This document shows positions 1 to 7,570 of a stretch of DNA of 9,483 bases, in pieces. The position numbers were made by a program, and so were the translations under genes. The notes under the pieces were generated by a model. It searched no databases and was not told the DNA's origin. It worked only from the letters and a program-made list of their open reading frames with translations. The stretch is from NCBI GenBank assembly GCA_025354075.1, contig JANXNO010000349.1:1-9483 (forward strand), written 5' to 3'. How positions within the stretch are numbered: the first letter of the stretch is position 1; every line of letters starts with the position of its first letter. The stretch comes from Burkholderiales bacterium (GTDB lineage Bacteria; Pseudomonadota; Gammaproteobacteria; Burkholderiales; Casimicrobiaceae).

Positions 1-7
1 GCTGCAA

Positions 8-262
8 TCAATACTTGGTGAGGACTGAGCGCTTTTTACCCCAGAAGTCGACTATTTGTTTAAACATGCCATCATCCCGGGGGCTACCCGCATGCTCAAA
101 CAATGGCTACGCAGGCCATTCGCCCAACACCGGCAAATGCCCAGCCCGGACCAGCACCAGCGAAGCATCCATCATCGCCGCCACGTTCGCCGCAAGCTTC
201 ACGGAATCGTCATCGGTGCCGGAGCGGTACGGGCCGACGACGAGGATGATTTGCGGGGGCAC
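8..262 (-). pseudogene. Remnant of a small DUF4406 / deoxyribosyltransferase-like protein, broken by an in-frame TAG
   Basis: The reading frame carries a beta strand and glycine-rich loop (IILVVGPYRSGT), then a segment ending RAGHLPVLGEW. I recognise this as the N-terminal half of a small Rossmann-like family related to DUF4406 and nucleoside 2-deoxyribosyltransferases. A TAG at 107-109 interrupts the frame just after GEWPA. The same frame then continues PLFEHAGSPRDDG, which fits the family pattern GEW-LA-LPL..AGS, so the TAG stands where a leucine codon (TTG) is expected. After about 15 more residues the similarity fades, and the frame stops at 8-10. The likely start is GTG at 260-262, with AAGGAA six bases upstream (269-274 on the plus strand). 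An ATG at 344-346 gives a longer frame, but the extra residues look unlike the family. The catalytic C-terminal half is missing. The family assignment is from memory of the motif and is only moderately sure. Confidence 0.5.
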
Positions 263-388
263 GGGTTGTTCCTTGAATGCAGTTTGATTTCGCACATTTT
301 CGTAGGGTTTGCGCCAGAGTGCACACCAAGCACGGCGCTTCAGCAAGTGTTTCGTGCCAGCGCAACGGTGCGCGTTTTGATGCGAACC

Positions 389-1750
389 CTACTTGCTAGA
401 TTTTGCCGGCTGCATCGAAGAAAGCTGCTGCGCCGTTAGGTGCGGATATAGCAAATCCCACACATCGTCCTCGCCCACATCACCGTAGTTTTCGATCTCT
501 ACAAGCGTGTAACCGAGCGTTCGGCACAGCTCCCGCTTCCGGCGATCATTCTCCTGCCGCCTGACAAATCCGACTTCACCACCCCAGTGAGTCATTGATT
601 TGTAGTGCTGCTCGCCTTGAAACTCAATGGCAAGTTTTAGATCGGGAATCCAAATGTCTAACTCCAGTCGCTCAAGCTCGCGGCCACGATAGTTGCGTAC
701 GACTTGCATTGGCGCAAAAAGCGAACAGACAGTCTTGTAAAGCATGATTTCCGACAGGTGCGACTTACCTGTTGGCGGATAGCCCAAATCTTTGCGTAGA
801 CGGTTTTCGGTGTCCTTGCAAATTTCGCCATAAGTCCCTACGACGCGCGGCTCCCGAGCTCGATACAAGAAGTAGTAAGGAAGATAGCGCTCCAAAAACC
901 TTGAGTAGTACATGCTGTGACCATACAAGTGGCGCGGCACTCTTCCCGTGCAGAGACTGCAAATGCTCGACAGAACGCCTAGGTTCCCAACGGCAGTACG
1001 AATTTCAGGCTCATTGCTGGATGAAGGAAATTGGCCGAGGACTTCTTTAGCGTCAAAGTGACCGTCAAAGCAAGCGCAAGTGAACAAGCGGCCACTTCGC
1101 CGGCAAATTGACAGAAATGGGTATGAATTCGTGCCGAGTCTTAGCTCGTCTAAGTCCTCGGTCACAACGTCGCTGACTGTTACGAAATCAGACAAAAGAC
1201 TAGGATCGAAAAACATGCCAAGAAAGCAAAGGAAACTCTTTCGCTTCTTAGCTGCTATTTGATGGCAGTACCCCGCAACGTGAAGCCCTTCGCCAAACTC
1301 AAGATCAATCTCGTAGTCGCCGTTCTCGACAACCAGGAGGAGATTGCCCAGAGAAAACTCTCGTTCTTCACGGAAAGGAAGAAGAGACGGTAGGTGCTTG
1401 TAGCCTCGGTCAAGGTAGTTGATTGCTTGAAGACTATAGTCTTCGTGACCATACGTTGCGCAAAATTCGTAGTTCAACTCGATGTCAGTATCATTGTCCC
1501 AGCCGGTACGCCGCGTAAGGCTTATGCCCGGAACACAGCGACTTCCGCGCAATAAGTTGGTCGAGGGTATCAATACGTCTACTGATGCTCGAATTCCTTG
1601 TCTGCCCAACTCTTGTGCGATCTGGTGGCGAACAGCGAACCGAAAATCTTGAAAAAAGTTCTTTCTCCTAGCAGGTAGAAGCGAGAGCGCTTCATGCGCA
1701 GCCCCAGCGATGATACTCGAGGAAAGTGAGATCTTTCGCCGCTGCACCAC
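389..1750 (-). CDS. Uncharacterised protein with C-terminal PD-(D/E)XK nuclease-like domain
   Basis: This 453-residue protein is of unknown function. Residues about 333-425 look like a PD-(D/E)XK nuclease core: a helix with E334, then LELDIWIPD (D365), the strand AIEFQGEQHY (E376, Q378), a helix with Q399-D402-K405, and a closing strand GYTLVEIE. The layout resembles Vsr/DUF559-type and homing-endonuclease-type folds, with ExQ where many relatives have ExK. Residues 1-300 match no family I know. They hold two acidic clusters (84-92 and 142-152) and cysteines at 216, 225, 227, 264 and 267, including C-x2-C, possibly a metal site. No signal peptide or membrane helix is visible. The start is GTG at 1750, sharing one base with the uvrC TAG, with a GGGG about ten bases upstream, so translation is probably coupled to uvrC. 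A second GTG follows at once. GC by hand count is 43% (601-660), 38% (1201-1260) and 47% (1381-1440), against 63% at 6601-6660 in nagZ, which suggests transfer. DNA processing or defence is an inference only. Confidence 0.8.
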   Translation of the reverse strand: MVQRRKISLSSSIIAGAAHEALSLLPARRKNFFQDFRFAVRHQIAQELGRQGIRASVDVLIPSTNLLRGSRCVPGISLTRRTGWDNDTDIELNYEFCATYGHEDYSLQAINYLDRGYKHLPSLLPFREEREFSLGNLLLVVENGDYEIDLEFGEGLHVAGYCHQIAAKKRKSFLCFLGMFFDPSLLSDFVTVSDVVTEDLDELRLGTNSYPFLSICRRSGRLFTCACFDGHFDAKEVLGQFPSSSNEPEIRTAVGNLGVLSSICSLCTGRVPRHLYGHSMYYSRFLERYLPYYFLYRAREPRVVGTYGEICKDTENRLRKDLGYPPTGKSHLSEIMLYKTVCSLFAPMQVVRNYRGRELERLELDIWIPDLKLAIEFQGEQHYKSMTHWGGEVGFVRRQENDRRKRELCRTLGYTLVEIENYGDVGEDDVWDLLYPHLTAQQLSSMQPAKSSK

Positions 1751-3570
1751 TAATGCAAAACCCCATAAATCCGCTCAGCCAGTTCATCTGAAATCCCCGG
1801 CACACGCTTGATGTCTTCTACGCTGGCGGCGGCGATTCCACGGACGCTGCCAAACGTGCGTAGCAGTTCTGCACGCTTCTTCGGGCCGATGCCTTCGATG
1901 TCATCAATCGCTGAGCCTTCGCGATTTTTGGCGCGGCGGGCGCGGTGACCCTGGATGGCGAAGCGGTGTGCTTCATCCTGCATTTGCTGGATGAGGTGCA
2001 AGCCGGGGTGATCTGGGGCTAATCGCACGGGCTCTTCGCGGTCGGGGAAGATGAGTTGCTCCATGCCTTTTTTGCGCTCTACGCCCTTGGCGCTGCCGAA
2101 CATAATGATGTCGTGCAAACCAGCTTCTTCGAGCACGGCGGCGGCGATGCCCACCTGACCGCGACCACCGTCAATCACCCACACATCGGGGCGCGGCACT
2201 TCGTCTTTGGCGATGCGTGCGGCGCGGCGGGTGAGCGCTTCTTTCATCGCCATGTAGTCGTCGCCATCGGTCACGCTTTCGATATTCATGCGGCGGTACT
2301 GGCTCGTCTGCATGCTGCTGCCGTCGAACACGACGCAGCTTGCGACGGTCGCTTCGCCCATGGTGTGCGATATGTCAAAACATTCGAGGCGCTGTGTGCC
2401 TTCGGGCAGACCGAGCGCTTCGATAAGTGCGCGCAGACGATCATTGCCGGTGTCGCTTTGACGCAAGCGCGAGGCGATTGCGAGGCGCGCGTTTTCTTCT
2501 GCCATGCGGAGCCACACACGCTTTTCGCCGATGGGATTGCAGAGGATTTCGACCTTGTTTTGAACCTGAGTGCTCAGCGCTTCGGCCAACGCCGCAACGT
2601 CAAATTCCAGCGTGGACACAATCGTGCGCGGCACTTCGCGACCGATGTAATGTTGGCCGATAAAGCTCTCCAGCGCCTCGATCAATTCGTCGGGCGTCAT
2701 CACCTCCGAAGTCACCATTTTCACCGGGAAGAAAGTGCGGTCGCCGACGTGCTGGCCGCCGCGAATCATCACGATGTTCACCGCGATCATGCCGTGCTCT
2801 TGAATCACGGCGAGCACGTCCACATCGCGCTCGGCCACACTCGATACAAATTGCTTGCTGACTAGCCGATTCAGCCGCGCAATTTTGTCCCTTGTGCGCG
2901 CCGCTTTCTCGAAAGCGAGAGTGCTCGCGGCCGCCTCCATTTGCGTTTGCAATTCGACCATCACCTCGCTCTGATGGCCGCGCATGAACATGGCCGCGCT
3001 TTTCACGTCGGCCTTGTAATCCTCCGCAGAAATGTGGCCGACGCAGGGCGCCGTGCAGCGGCCGATCTGCGCCAGCATGCAGGGGCGCGAGCGATGCGCG
3101 AACACGGTGTTTTCGCAGGTGCGCAGTTGAAACACTTTTTGCAGCGTCTGGATGCCTTCGCGAACGCTCCATGCGCTCGGGAATGGGCCGAAATATTGAT
3201 GCCGTTTGTCGGGCTTGCCGCGAAAAAATCGCAACTGCGGATAGGCGTCGCCAGAGATGCAAAGGTAGGGATAACTTTTGTCATCGCGGAAGACGACGTT
3301 GTACTTCGGCTCCAGCGTTTTGATGAGATTGTTCTCAAGCAACAGCGCCTCGGATTCGCTGTGCGTCACCGTCGTGTCGATGCGCTCAATCTGCGAAATC
3401 ATCATCTGGATACGCGCACCGTGGCCCGATTTGACGAAATAGCTGCTAACGCGGCTCTTGAGATTTTTCGCTTTGCCGACGTAGAGCACGGCCTCGTCCG
3501 CGCCGATCATGCGATAAACGCCGGGCCGCGCCGGGAGCGATTTGAGGGTGTCTTCGATGCTGGCGTTCAT
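1750..3570 (-). CDS. uvrC: UvrABC excinuclease subunit C
   Basis: UvrC makes both cuts around bulky DNA lesions in nucleotide excision repair, after UvrB has been loaded on the damage. The 606 residues are full length for the family. The GIY-YIG nuclease, which makes the 3' cut, spans about residues 12-95 with Y19, Y30-VGK, R40 and E79. Four cysteines (C152, C164, C172, C176) match those reported to hold a 4Fe-4S cluster in E. coli UvrC. The UvrB-binding UVR segment is about residues 205-240. The RNase H-like nuclease, which makes the 5' cut, has D399 (CFDISH), D438, D467 (VIDGGRGQ) and H535. Two helix-hairpin-helix motifs (about 555-606: IEGIGPKKR and VPGISDELAE) bind DNA. The ATG start at 3570 has no strong ribosome binding site. 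The stop codon overlaps the next gene by one base. In many proteobacteria uvrC is followed by pgsA; here it is followed by the nuclease-like gene. Confidence 0.98.
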   Translation of the reverse strand: MNASIEDTLKSLPARPGVYRMIGADEAVLYVGKAKNLKSRVSSYFVKSGHGARIQMMISQIERIDTTVTHSESEALLLENNLIKTLEPKYNVVFRDDKSYPYLCISGDAYPQLRFFRGKPDKRHQYFGPFPSAWSVREGIQTLQKVFQLRTCENTVFAHRSRPCMLAQIGRCTAPCVGHISAEDYKADVKSAAMFMRGHQSEVMVELQTQMEAAASTLAFEKAARTRDKIARLNRLVSKQFVSSVAERDVDVLAVIQEHGMIAVNIVMIRGGQHVGDRTFFPVKMVTSEVMTPDELIEALESFIGQHYIGREVPRTIVSTLEFDVAALAEALSTQVQNKVEILCNPIGEKRVWLRMAEENARLAIASRLRQSDTGNDRLRALIEALGLPEGTQRLECFDISHTMGEATVASCVVFDGSSMQTSQYRRMNIESVTDGDDYMAMKEALTRRAARIAKDEVPRPDVWVIDGGRGQVGIAAAVLEEAGLHDIIMFGSAKGVERKKGMEQLIFPDREEPVRLAPDHPGLHLIQQMQDEAHRFAIQGHRARRAKNREGSAIDDIEGIGPKKRAELLRTFGSVRGIAAASVEDIKRVPGISDELAERIYGVLH

Positions 3571-3869
3571 GGGGCGCAGCAGCAGAATTGAGGTATTGGC
3601 TTTTGGCTGTAACTCCTATTTGATATGGGCTTATGGCTTGAAAAGATAAAAGTCAACTTAACGCAAAAATACGCTGTATCCCATACGTGTAAGGCGCTTA
3701 ACAATAAAGCTGTTTCTTCCAACCTCGGTCTGCTGGGTGAGGCTGGGGCGGCTCCAGACGCGGCAACTATTGGCAACTTGAACATCGTGACCTGATTTTA
3801 TGCAGCGCTCGCTCATGCGCTGATCAGAGCCCCAGACCGATCATCAAATTCCCAAGATGTTTGCCACGC
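3571..3869. other. Gene-poor stretch upstream of uvrC
   Basis: I accept no gene in these 299 bases. The part next to uvrC (about 3600-3720) is AT-rich and contains a possible promoter, listed separately. The part next to the secreted-protein gene holds a 6-bp inverted repeat (CAGCGC 3803-3808, GCGCTG 3817-3822), but no T-run follows it on the minus strand, so it is not a convincing terminator. A 72-codon open frame (3567-3785, minus) covers most of the region and overlaps the uvrC start as ATGA, but its residue make-up looks random. Confidence 0.6.
3628..3656 (-). promoter_or_regulatory. Possible sigma-70 promoter for uvrC
   Basis: On the minus strand TTGACT (3651-3656) is a good -35 match. 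It is followed after 17 bases by TAAGCC (3628-3633), a poor -10 match. The transcript would have a leader of roughly 50 bases before the uvrC ATG. The AT-rich setting between two unrelated genes is the main support, and the weak -10 keeps this tentative. Confidence 0.25.
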
Positions 3870-6016
3870 CTATGGCATCAGTAGCGCCAGACCTACAGCG
3901 ATAAGTTGCGGGTCGGTGCGTCGGGCGCCCTGCCCAATGGCGTTCAGCGTCAGCGCGCTGCCTCGGAAGCCGAGCATGTATCGCAGGATGATGACACCGT
4001 CAGTCGCCGCATCAACGACGCCATTCTGATCGACATCCAGCAAGGGTGCCATGGCGTCCAAGCGATCTTCGATTGCGTCGACATCGCTGCGTGTCGAACT
4101 GGGCCCAAGCACCGACGTGGTGAGCGCCGCGCCATGCAGGCGACGCAGGAAGCGGATGAGCAATGCGCCGTCGGTAGCCCCGTCTATGCTGCTGTTGCCG
4201 TCAATATCCAGCGTCAGCGGTAGCGTCGGGGTCGCGGCGAAGTGCGCCTTGACCGCCACGGAGCCAGAGGCTGGCATCGTCAGGGAGCACGTTGTAGCGC
4301 TACCCACGCAAGCGCCTTGCCAACCGACAAACGAGATGCCAGCCGCAGGCGTTGGCACCGTCAGTGTGACCGCGGAACCTAGGGCGGGGCTCAGATCGCA
4401 CTGGTCCGGGATCGGGCCGATATTAATTCCGCACGACGCAAAACCAAACACACCGCCGGTGTTTGCTGTGACGGAACCCACGACGTCACCTACACGGTGG
4501 ATACGCAGTAGATCACCCGGAAACAAAGAACCTGTAGTCGTTTGCGGCGCGTAAATCGGGTCTCCCAAGTACGACACGGAATAGTTTTGTTGACCCGCCG
4601 TGGCAGCAATCAATCGGCAAGAAATACCTGGTAACGTAATCTGGCAACTGTTCGTGCCGTTCGAGACAATGACGGTACCGTCAGGCGTTGCACCTCCGGC
4701 GTTAGTCGAGGAAACGCCCGCGTAAACCCGGTAGCTCTCGCCAGCCACGGGGAACCACGGCAACCCGCCTGATCGGGTCGAAAATTGTACGGTTGTACTC
4801 AGCCGTTGAATCGGCACGGTGTAGCTTGTTGCCAACGGGATGGGGTTGTAAAACGTACCGAGACTGGTGGTCGCGGAGTACGCTGCGAAGCCTCCGCTGA
4901 CAAGCACTCGTCCATCCGCCAGGAGCGTGGCCGAATGGCTAGCACGCGAAGGGAATGCGCCGAGCGTTGCGATGTTGCCACTTGCGATTGCATAGGTCAC
5001 AGCGCCCTGCACCTGTGGCGCTGGGTCACTTCCCGGCGTATAAAAGGACGAGGGGGCACCGCCCCAGACGAGGAGTACGCCGGGGACAAGTTCAACTACG
5101 ATGTGGTTGTTTGCTGTTCTCGCGGGAAGCGACGTATTGAGCCAGGCGTCTGTTGACGGCGTGTAAATCTCTTCGTTCCCGGTCGCCGTTGTTGCACCGC
5201 CGCTCACGAAAATACGGCCGTCGGCGAGCAACGTGGCGCGATGTACGGCCCGGGGTTTTGTCATCGCGGCACAGGGCAGCCAATTCGCTCCGCCTTGCGG
5301 CAAACGCAAACAGGTGTTGGACGCGGCACCCGCCACCACGCCGCCTAGGACAATAACGTCGCCATTGCCAAGTAGCGTGGCACTATGCCGCGCTCTTCCG
5401 GCAGGCAAATCTGGTCCGGCTGTCCAAGTTCCGGCAACCGGGGGTCGAAGCGTTCGACACTTGCGATCGTCAACAACGGGCTAGCGTCCCGTGGTGATCC
5501 ACCGACCATCAATAGCGAGCCATCGGCCAGAAGAGTGGCGGTGTGAAACATACGCGCAGTCGTCATTGGTGACGACACAGACCAGATGCCCGTGGTCGGG
5601 TTGTATCGCTCCGCACGGAAAAGCGCGGTGTTGCTGTTATCGCTTCCACCAGCGAACAACACTGTACCGTCTGGCAAGCGCGTCGCGGTCGCGTCAGTCG
5701 CAGCGGTCGCTGGGCCAAGAACCGCGCTCCACTGGCTACTCGCCGGGTCAAAGCGCATCGCGTGTCCGTCGGTTTTGACCAACAGCACGTGGCCATCAGC
5801 CAGCAGGGTCGCTGTATGCCGTATTGACGCCTCCGCAAGGTTGCCAGTTGCCGTGAGTGTTTGTGCATTGGCAACTGTCACCACTGCCAACAGGCCTGTA
5901 GCTACGATCACTGCTCTAAATATTTTGATCGATGTGCAAGATCGGTTGACAGCAAACCGTCGACGCGTCGACCGGATGCTCGCAGGTCGCAAAGCGGTCA
6001 ACTGACGAAGCAACAT
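3870..6016 (-). pseudogene. Secreted Kelch-repeat protein with dockerin-like repeats, frame broken once
   Basis: Two overlapping frames (from 6016 down, and on to 3870) are halves of one gene. After ...VERFDP the first frame drifts into PELGQPDQ, whereas the other frame reads PVAGTWTAGPDLPAG, a normal Kelch blade. One extra C in the C5 run (plus-strand G5, 5440-5444) would join them into 715 residues. In that numbering, residues 31-51 form a signal peptide ending VANA-Q. About 55-400 hold repeats of HTATLLADG...VGG...ERFDP...W type (Kelch/galactose-oxidase beta propeller). About 403-498 are probably Ig-like. About 549-593 follow a GWQGAC..TTCSLTMP..V.A.F pattern. Residues 602-633 and 660-691 are two dockerin-like calcium loops (DIDGNSSID..TDG and DVDQNGVVD..TDG). 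No sorting signal is seen at the C-terminus. The ATG at 6016 has only a weak ribosome binding site; a TTG at 6073 would add 19 residues. It is probably exported; its ligand is unknown. A sequencing slip, real decay or slippage during expression could each explain the break. Confidence 0.82.
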
Positions 6017-6192
6017 GAACACCACTTTTTTCGAAAAAGCACTGTGGATTGGGTTTTGAAGGAAATAATTCAAGAAAGTGGCTTTCGCATGGATGTCTCT
6101 AAGGGCTCCGTTCTATCGGGCTTCGTACAAAAAGCTACATGGCTGTGCAAAGTGCTCGAAGAAGCGCATTTTGATGATTACAACAATGAAAC

Positions 6193-7185
6193 CTACAACC
6201 GCCTTCCCGCAATTTTCTTGCGCATGCGCTCCCATTTGCGGGAAAGACTTGGCTCCGGTTCGGGCTTCCAGCGATCCAGAATTTCGATCAGACCAGGGCG
6301 GTCGTTGCAGGGCAAAACCACATCGCAACCGCCTTGCACTGCCGCTTCGCAACGCGCCGTGAGATCGCCCACTGCATGCGCAGCGACCATACCCAAATCG
6401 TCGGTGAAGATCACGCCCTTGAAGTGCAGTTTGTGGCGCAAAATTTCCTGCAACCAGTACGGCGAAAAGCCCGCGAGTTGCGGGTCAATATTCGGAAAGA
6501 TTAGGTGCGCGGCCATGACGCCGTCGAGCCCCGCGGCGATCAGTTCGCGGAACGGGATGAGGTCAGCGGCTTGCACGGCGGCGAAGTCGCGGTCATCGGT
6601 CGGGCGCTCCCAATGCGTGTCGCCTTTCACAAAACCGTGGCCGGGAAAGTGCTTGCCGACGGCTGCCATGCCCTCGGCGCGCATGCCCTGCATAACGGCA
6701 GTGGCAAGCGCTGCGGCGGCGCCCGGATCGCGATGGAAGGCACGATGACCGATGACGGTGGATTCGCCGTAGTCGAGGTCAAGCACAGGCGCAAAACTGA
6801 AGTCGATGCCGACATCGCCCAGCTCGTGACCGATCGTGAAGCCAACCTCGAATGCTCGGGCACGGGCGGACGGCGGATGCGATGACCACAGGTCGCCAAT
6901 GGAGCGCATCGACTGAATTTCGGTGAAGCCTTCGCGAAAGCGCTGCACTCGACCGCCTTCGTGATCGACGGCGATCAGCAGCGCTGGATCGCGCAGTGAT
7001 TTGATGTCTTTGGACAGCGCTGCAAGCTGCGCAATATCTGCGAAGTTACGCGCGAAATAAATGACACCACCGACCAGCGGATGTGTCAGCAATTCACGGC
7101 CTTCAGCGGTCAGCTCGGTGCCCTCAATGGACGTCATGATTGGGCCAAGCGGGCATTTTTTCGCGGTGGACAGTTTGCGTGGCAT
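6193..7185 (-). CDS. nagZ: Beta-N-acetylhexosaminidase NagZ (glycoside hydrolase family 3)
   Basis: NagZ removes N-acetylglucosamine from GlcNAc-anhydromuropeptides in the cytoplasm during cell-wall recycling. In other Gram-negatives its product acts as an inducer signal for AmpC. The 330 residues are close to the usual length. Visible motifs are LGPIMTSIEG (13-22), the substrate-binding AVDHEGGRVQRFREGF (72-87), the flexible catalytic loop KHFPGHG (178-184) with the Asp-His pair D189-H191, and the nucleophile D262 in TDDLGM. I chose ATG at 7185 because AAGGA lies about ten bases upstream, the start sits four bases after the acpS stop, and the N-terminus then matches the family. A longer frame to 7266 would run through acpS. 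The last 17 or so residues (SLSRKWERM...) are encoded by a palindromic repeat and look like a late replacement of the native tail. Confidence 0.95.
   Translation of the reverse strand: MPRKLSTAKKCPLGPIMTSIEGTELTAEGRELLTHPLVGGVIYFARNFADIAQLAALSKDIKSLRDPALLIAVDHEGGRVQRFREGFTEIQSMRSIGDLWSSHPPSARARAFEVGFTIGHELGDVGIDFSFAPVLDLDYGESTVIGHRAFHRDPGAAAALATAVMQGMRAEGMAAVGKHFPGHGFVKGDTHWERPTDDRDFAAVQAADLIPFRELIAAGLDGVMAAHLIFPNIDPQLAGFSPYWLQEILRHKLHFKGVIFTDDLGMVAAHAVGDLTARCEAAVQGGCDVVLPCNDRPGLIEILDRWKPEPEPSLSRKWERMRKKIAGRRL
6204..6244. repeat. Inverted repeat at the 3' end of nagZ
   Basis: TTCCCGCAA (6204-6212) and TTGCGGGAA (6236-6244) are perfect 9-bp complements. They are separated by 23 bases that contain a second palindrome, GCGCATGCGC (6220-6229). 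The element lies inside the last codons of nagZ and ends nine bases before its stop codon. Read in the nagZ frame it gives SRKWERM, a peptide pattern I associate with small palindromic intergenic repeats that have been read through. It could also act as a hairpin protecting the 3' end of the mRNA. No T-run follows it, so it is not a typical terminator. Confidence 0.65.
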
Positions 7186-7189
7186 ATGG

Positions 7190-7570
7190 CTACGTTCCTT
7201 CGAAAATGACAAACGCGACGGCGTAATCACGCTCGTCCGAAATCGTGAGATGGGTTCGCGTGACACCGCGCGATTGCAGGTGAAAAGTGATGGCGTCGTT
7301 CAGCTCGAACAGCGGGCGTCCCGCGTCATCGTGCCCGATGCCGATGCCTGCCCACGTGAGCGGCGCAAGAATGCCGGAGCCAGCGGCTTTGCCGAAGGCC
7401 TCTTTCGCCGCCCAGCGTTTGGCGAGCCACGCGACCGGATCTTTAGTGTCGTTGAGTGCAACCAGCTCAATGTCGCTCAGGATGCGTTGCGCGAAGCGTG
7501 CGCCGTGGCGATCTAGCGTGTCGCGGATGCGGGCGATGGAGACGATGTCGGTGCCGATGCCGAGGATCAT
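7190..7570 (-). CDS. acpS: Holo-[acyl-carrier-protein] synthase
   Basis: AcpS moves the 4'-phosphopantetheine arm from coenzyme A to a serine of apo-ACP, making the carrier active for fatty acid synthesis. At 126 residues it has the normal length for the bacterial AcpS type. The N-terminus MILGIGTDIVSIARI carries the magnesium ligand D8. RWAAKEAFGKA (53-62) carries the second ligand E57 and the CoA-binding lysine. HLTISDERDYAVAFV (107-121) is the closing strand pair. The ATG start overlaps the recO stop as ATGA, and nagZ follows after four bases, so the three genes are probably translated together. pdxJ is often found directly before acpS but is absent here. Confidence 0.96.
   Translation of the reverse strand: MILGIGTDIVSIARIRDTLDRHGARFAQRILSDIELVALNDTKDPVAWLAKRWAAKEAFGKAAGSGILAPLTWAGIGIGHDDAGRPLFELNDAITFHLQSRGVTRTHLTISDERDYAVAFVIFEGT

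Noticed and set aside
302..392. 8-bp inverted repeat GTAGGGTT (302-309) / AACCCTAC (385-392) as ends of a small mobile element
   Set aside because: The arms are short, extend only imperfectly, and no target duplication or internal gene is visible; chance is a fair explanation.
2056..2865. 269-codon plus-strand open frame opposite uvrC
   Set aside because: It is antisense to conserved UvrC coding sequence and is rich in His, Ala and Arg, as expected for a shadow frame of GC-rich DNA.
2941..3591. 216-codon plus-strand open frame opposite the 5' part of uvrC
   Set aside because: It is a shadow of the GIY-YIG and cysteine region of UvrC with no recognisable family of its own.
3567..3785. 72-codon open frame upstream of uvrC, overlapping its start as ATGA
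   Set aside because: The overlap looks operon-like, but the residue order looks random, no family is recognisable, no ribosome binding site stands out, and the frame runs across the AT-rich likely promoter region.
3803..3822. Inverted repeat CAGCGC / GCGCTG as a terminator for the secreted-protein gene
   Set aside because: The stem is only 6 bp with an 8-base loop and no T-run follows on the minus strand.
5861..6748. 295-codon plus-strand open frame spanning the 5' end of the Kelch gene, the gap and nagZ
   Set aside because: It runs antisense through a signal peptide and the conserved NagZ catalytic loop, and its composition is low in order; no family match.
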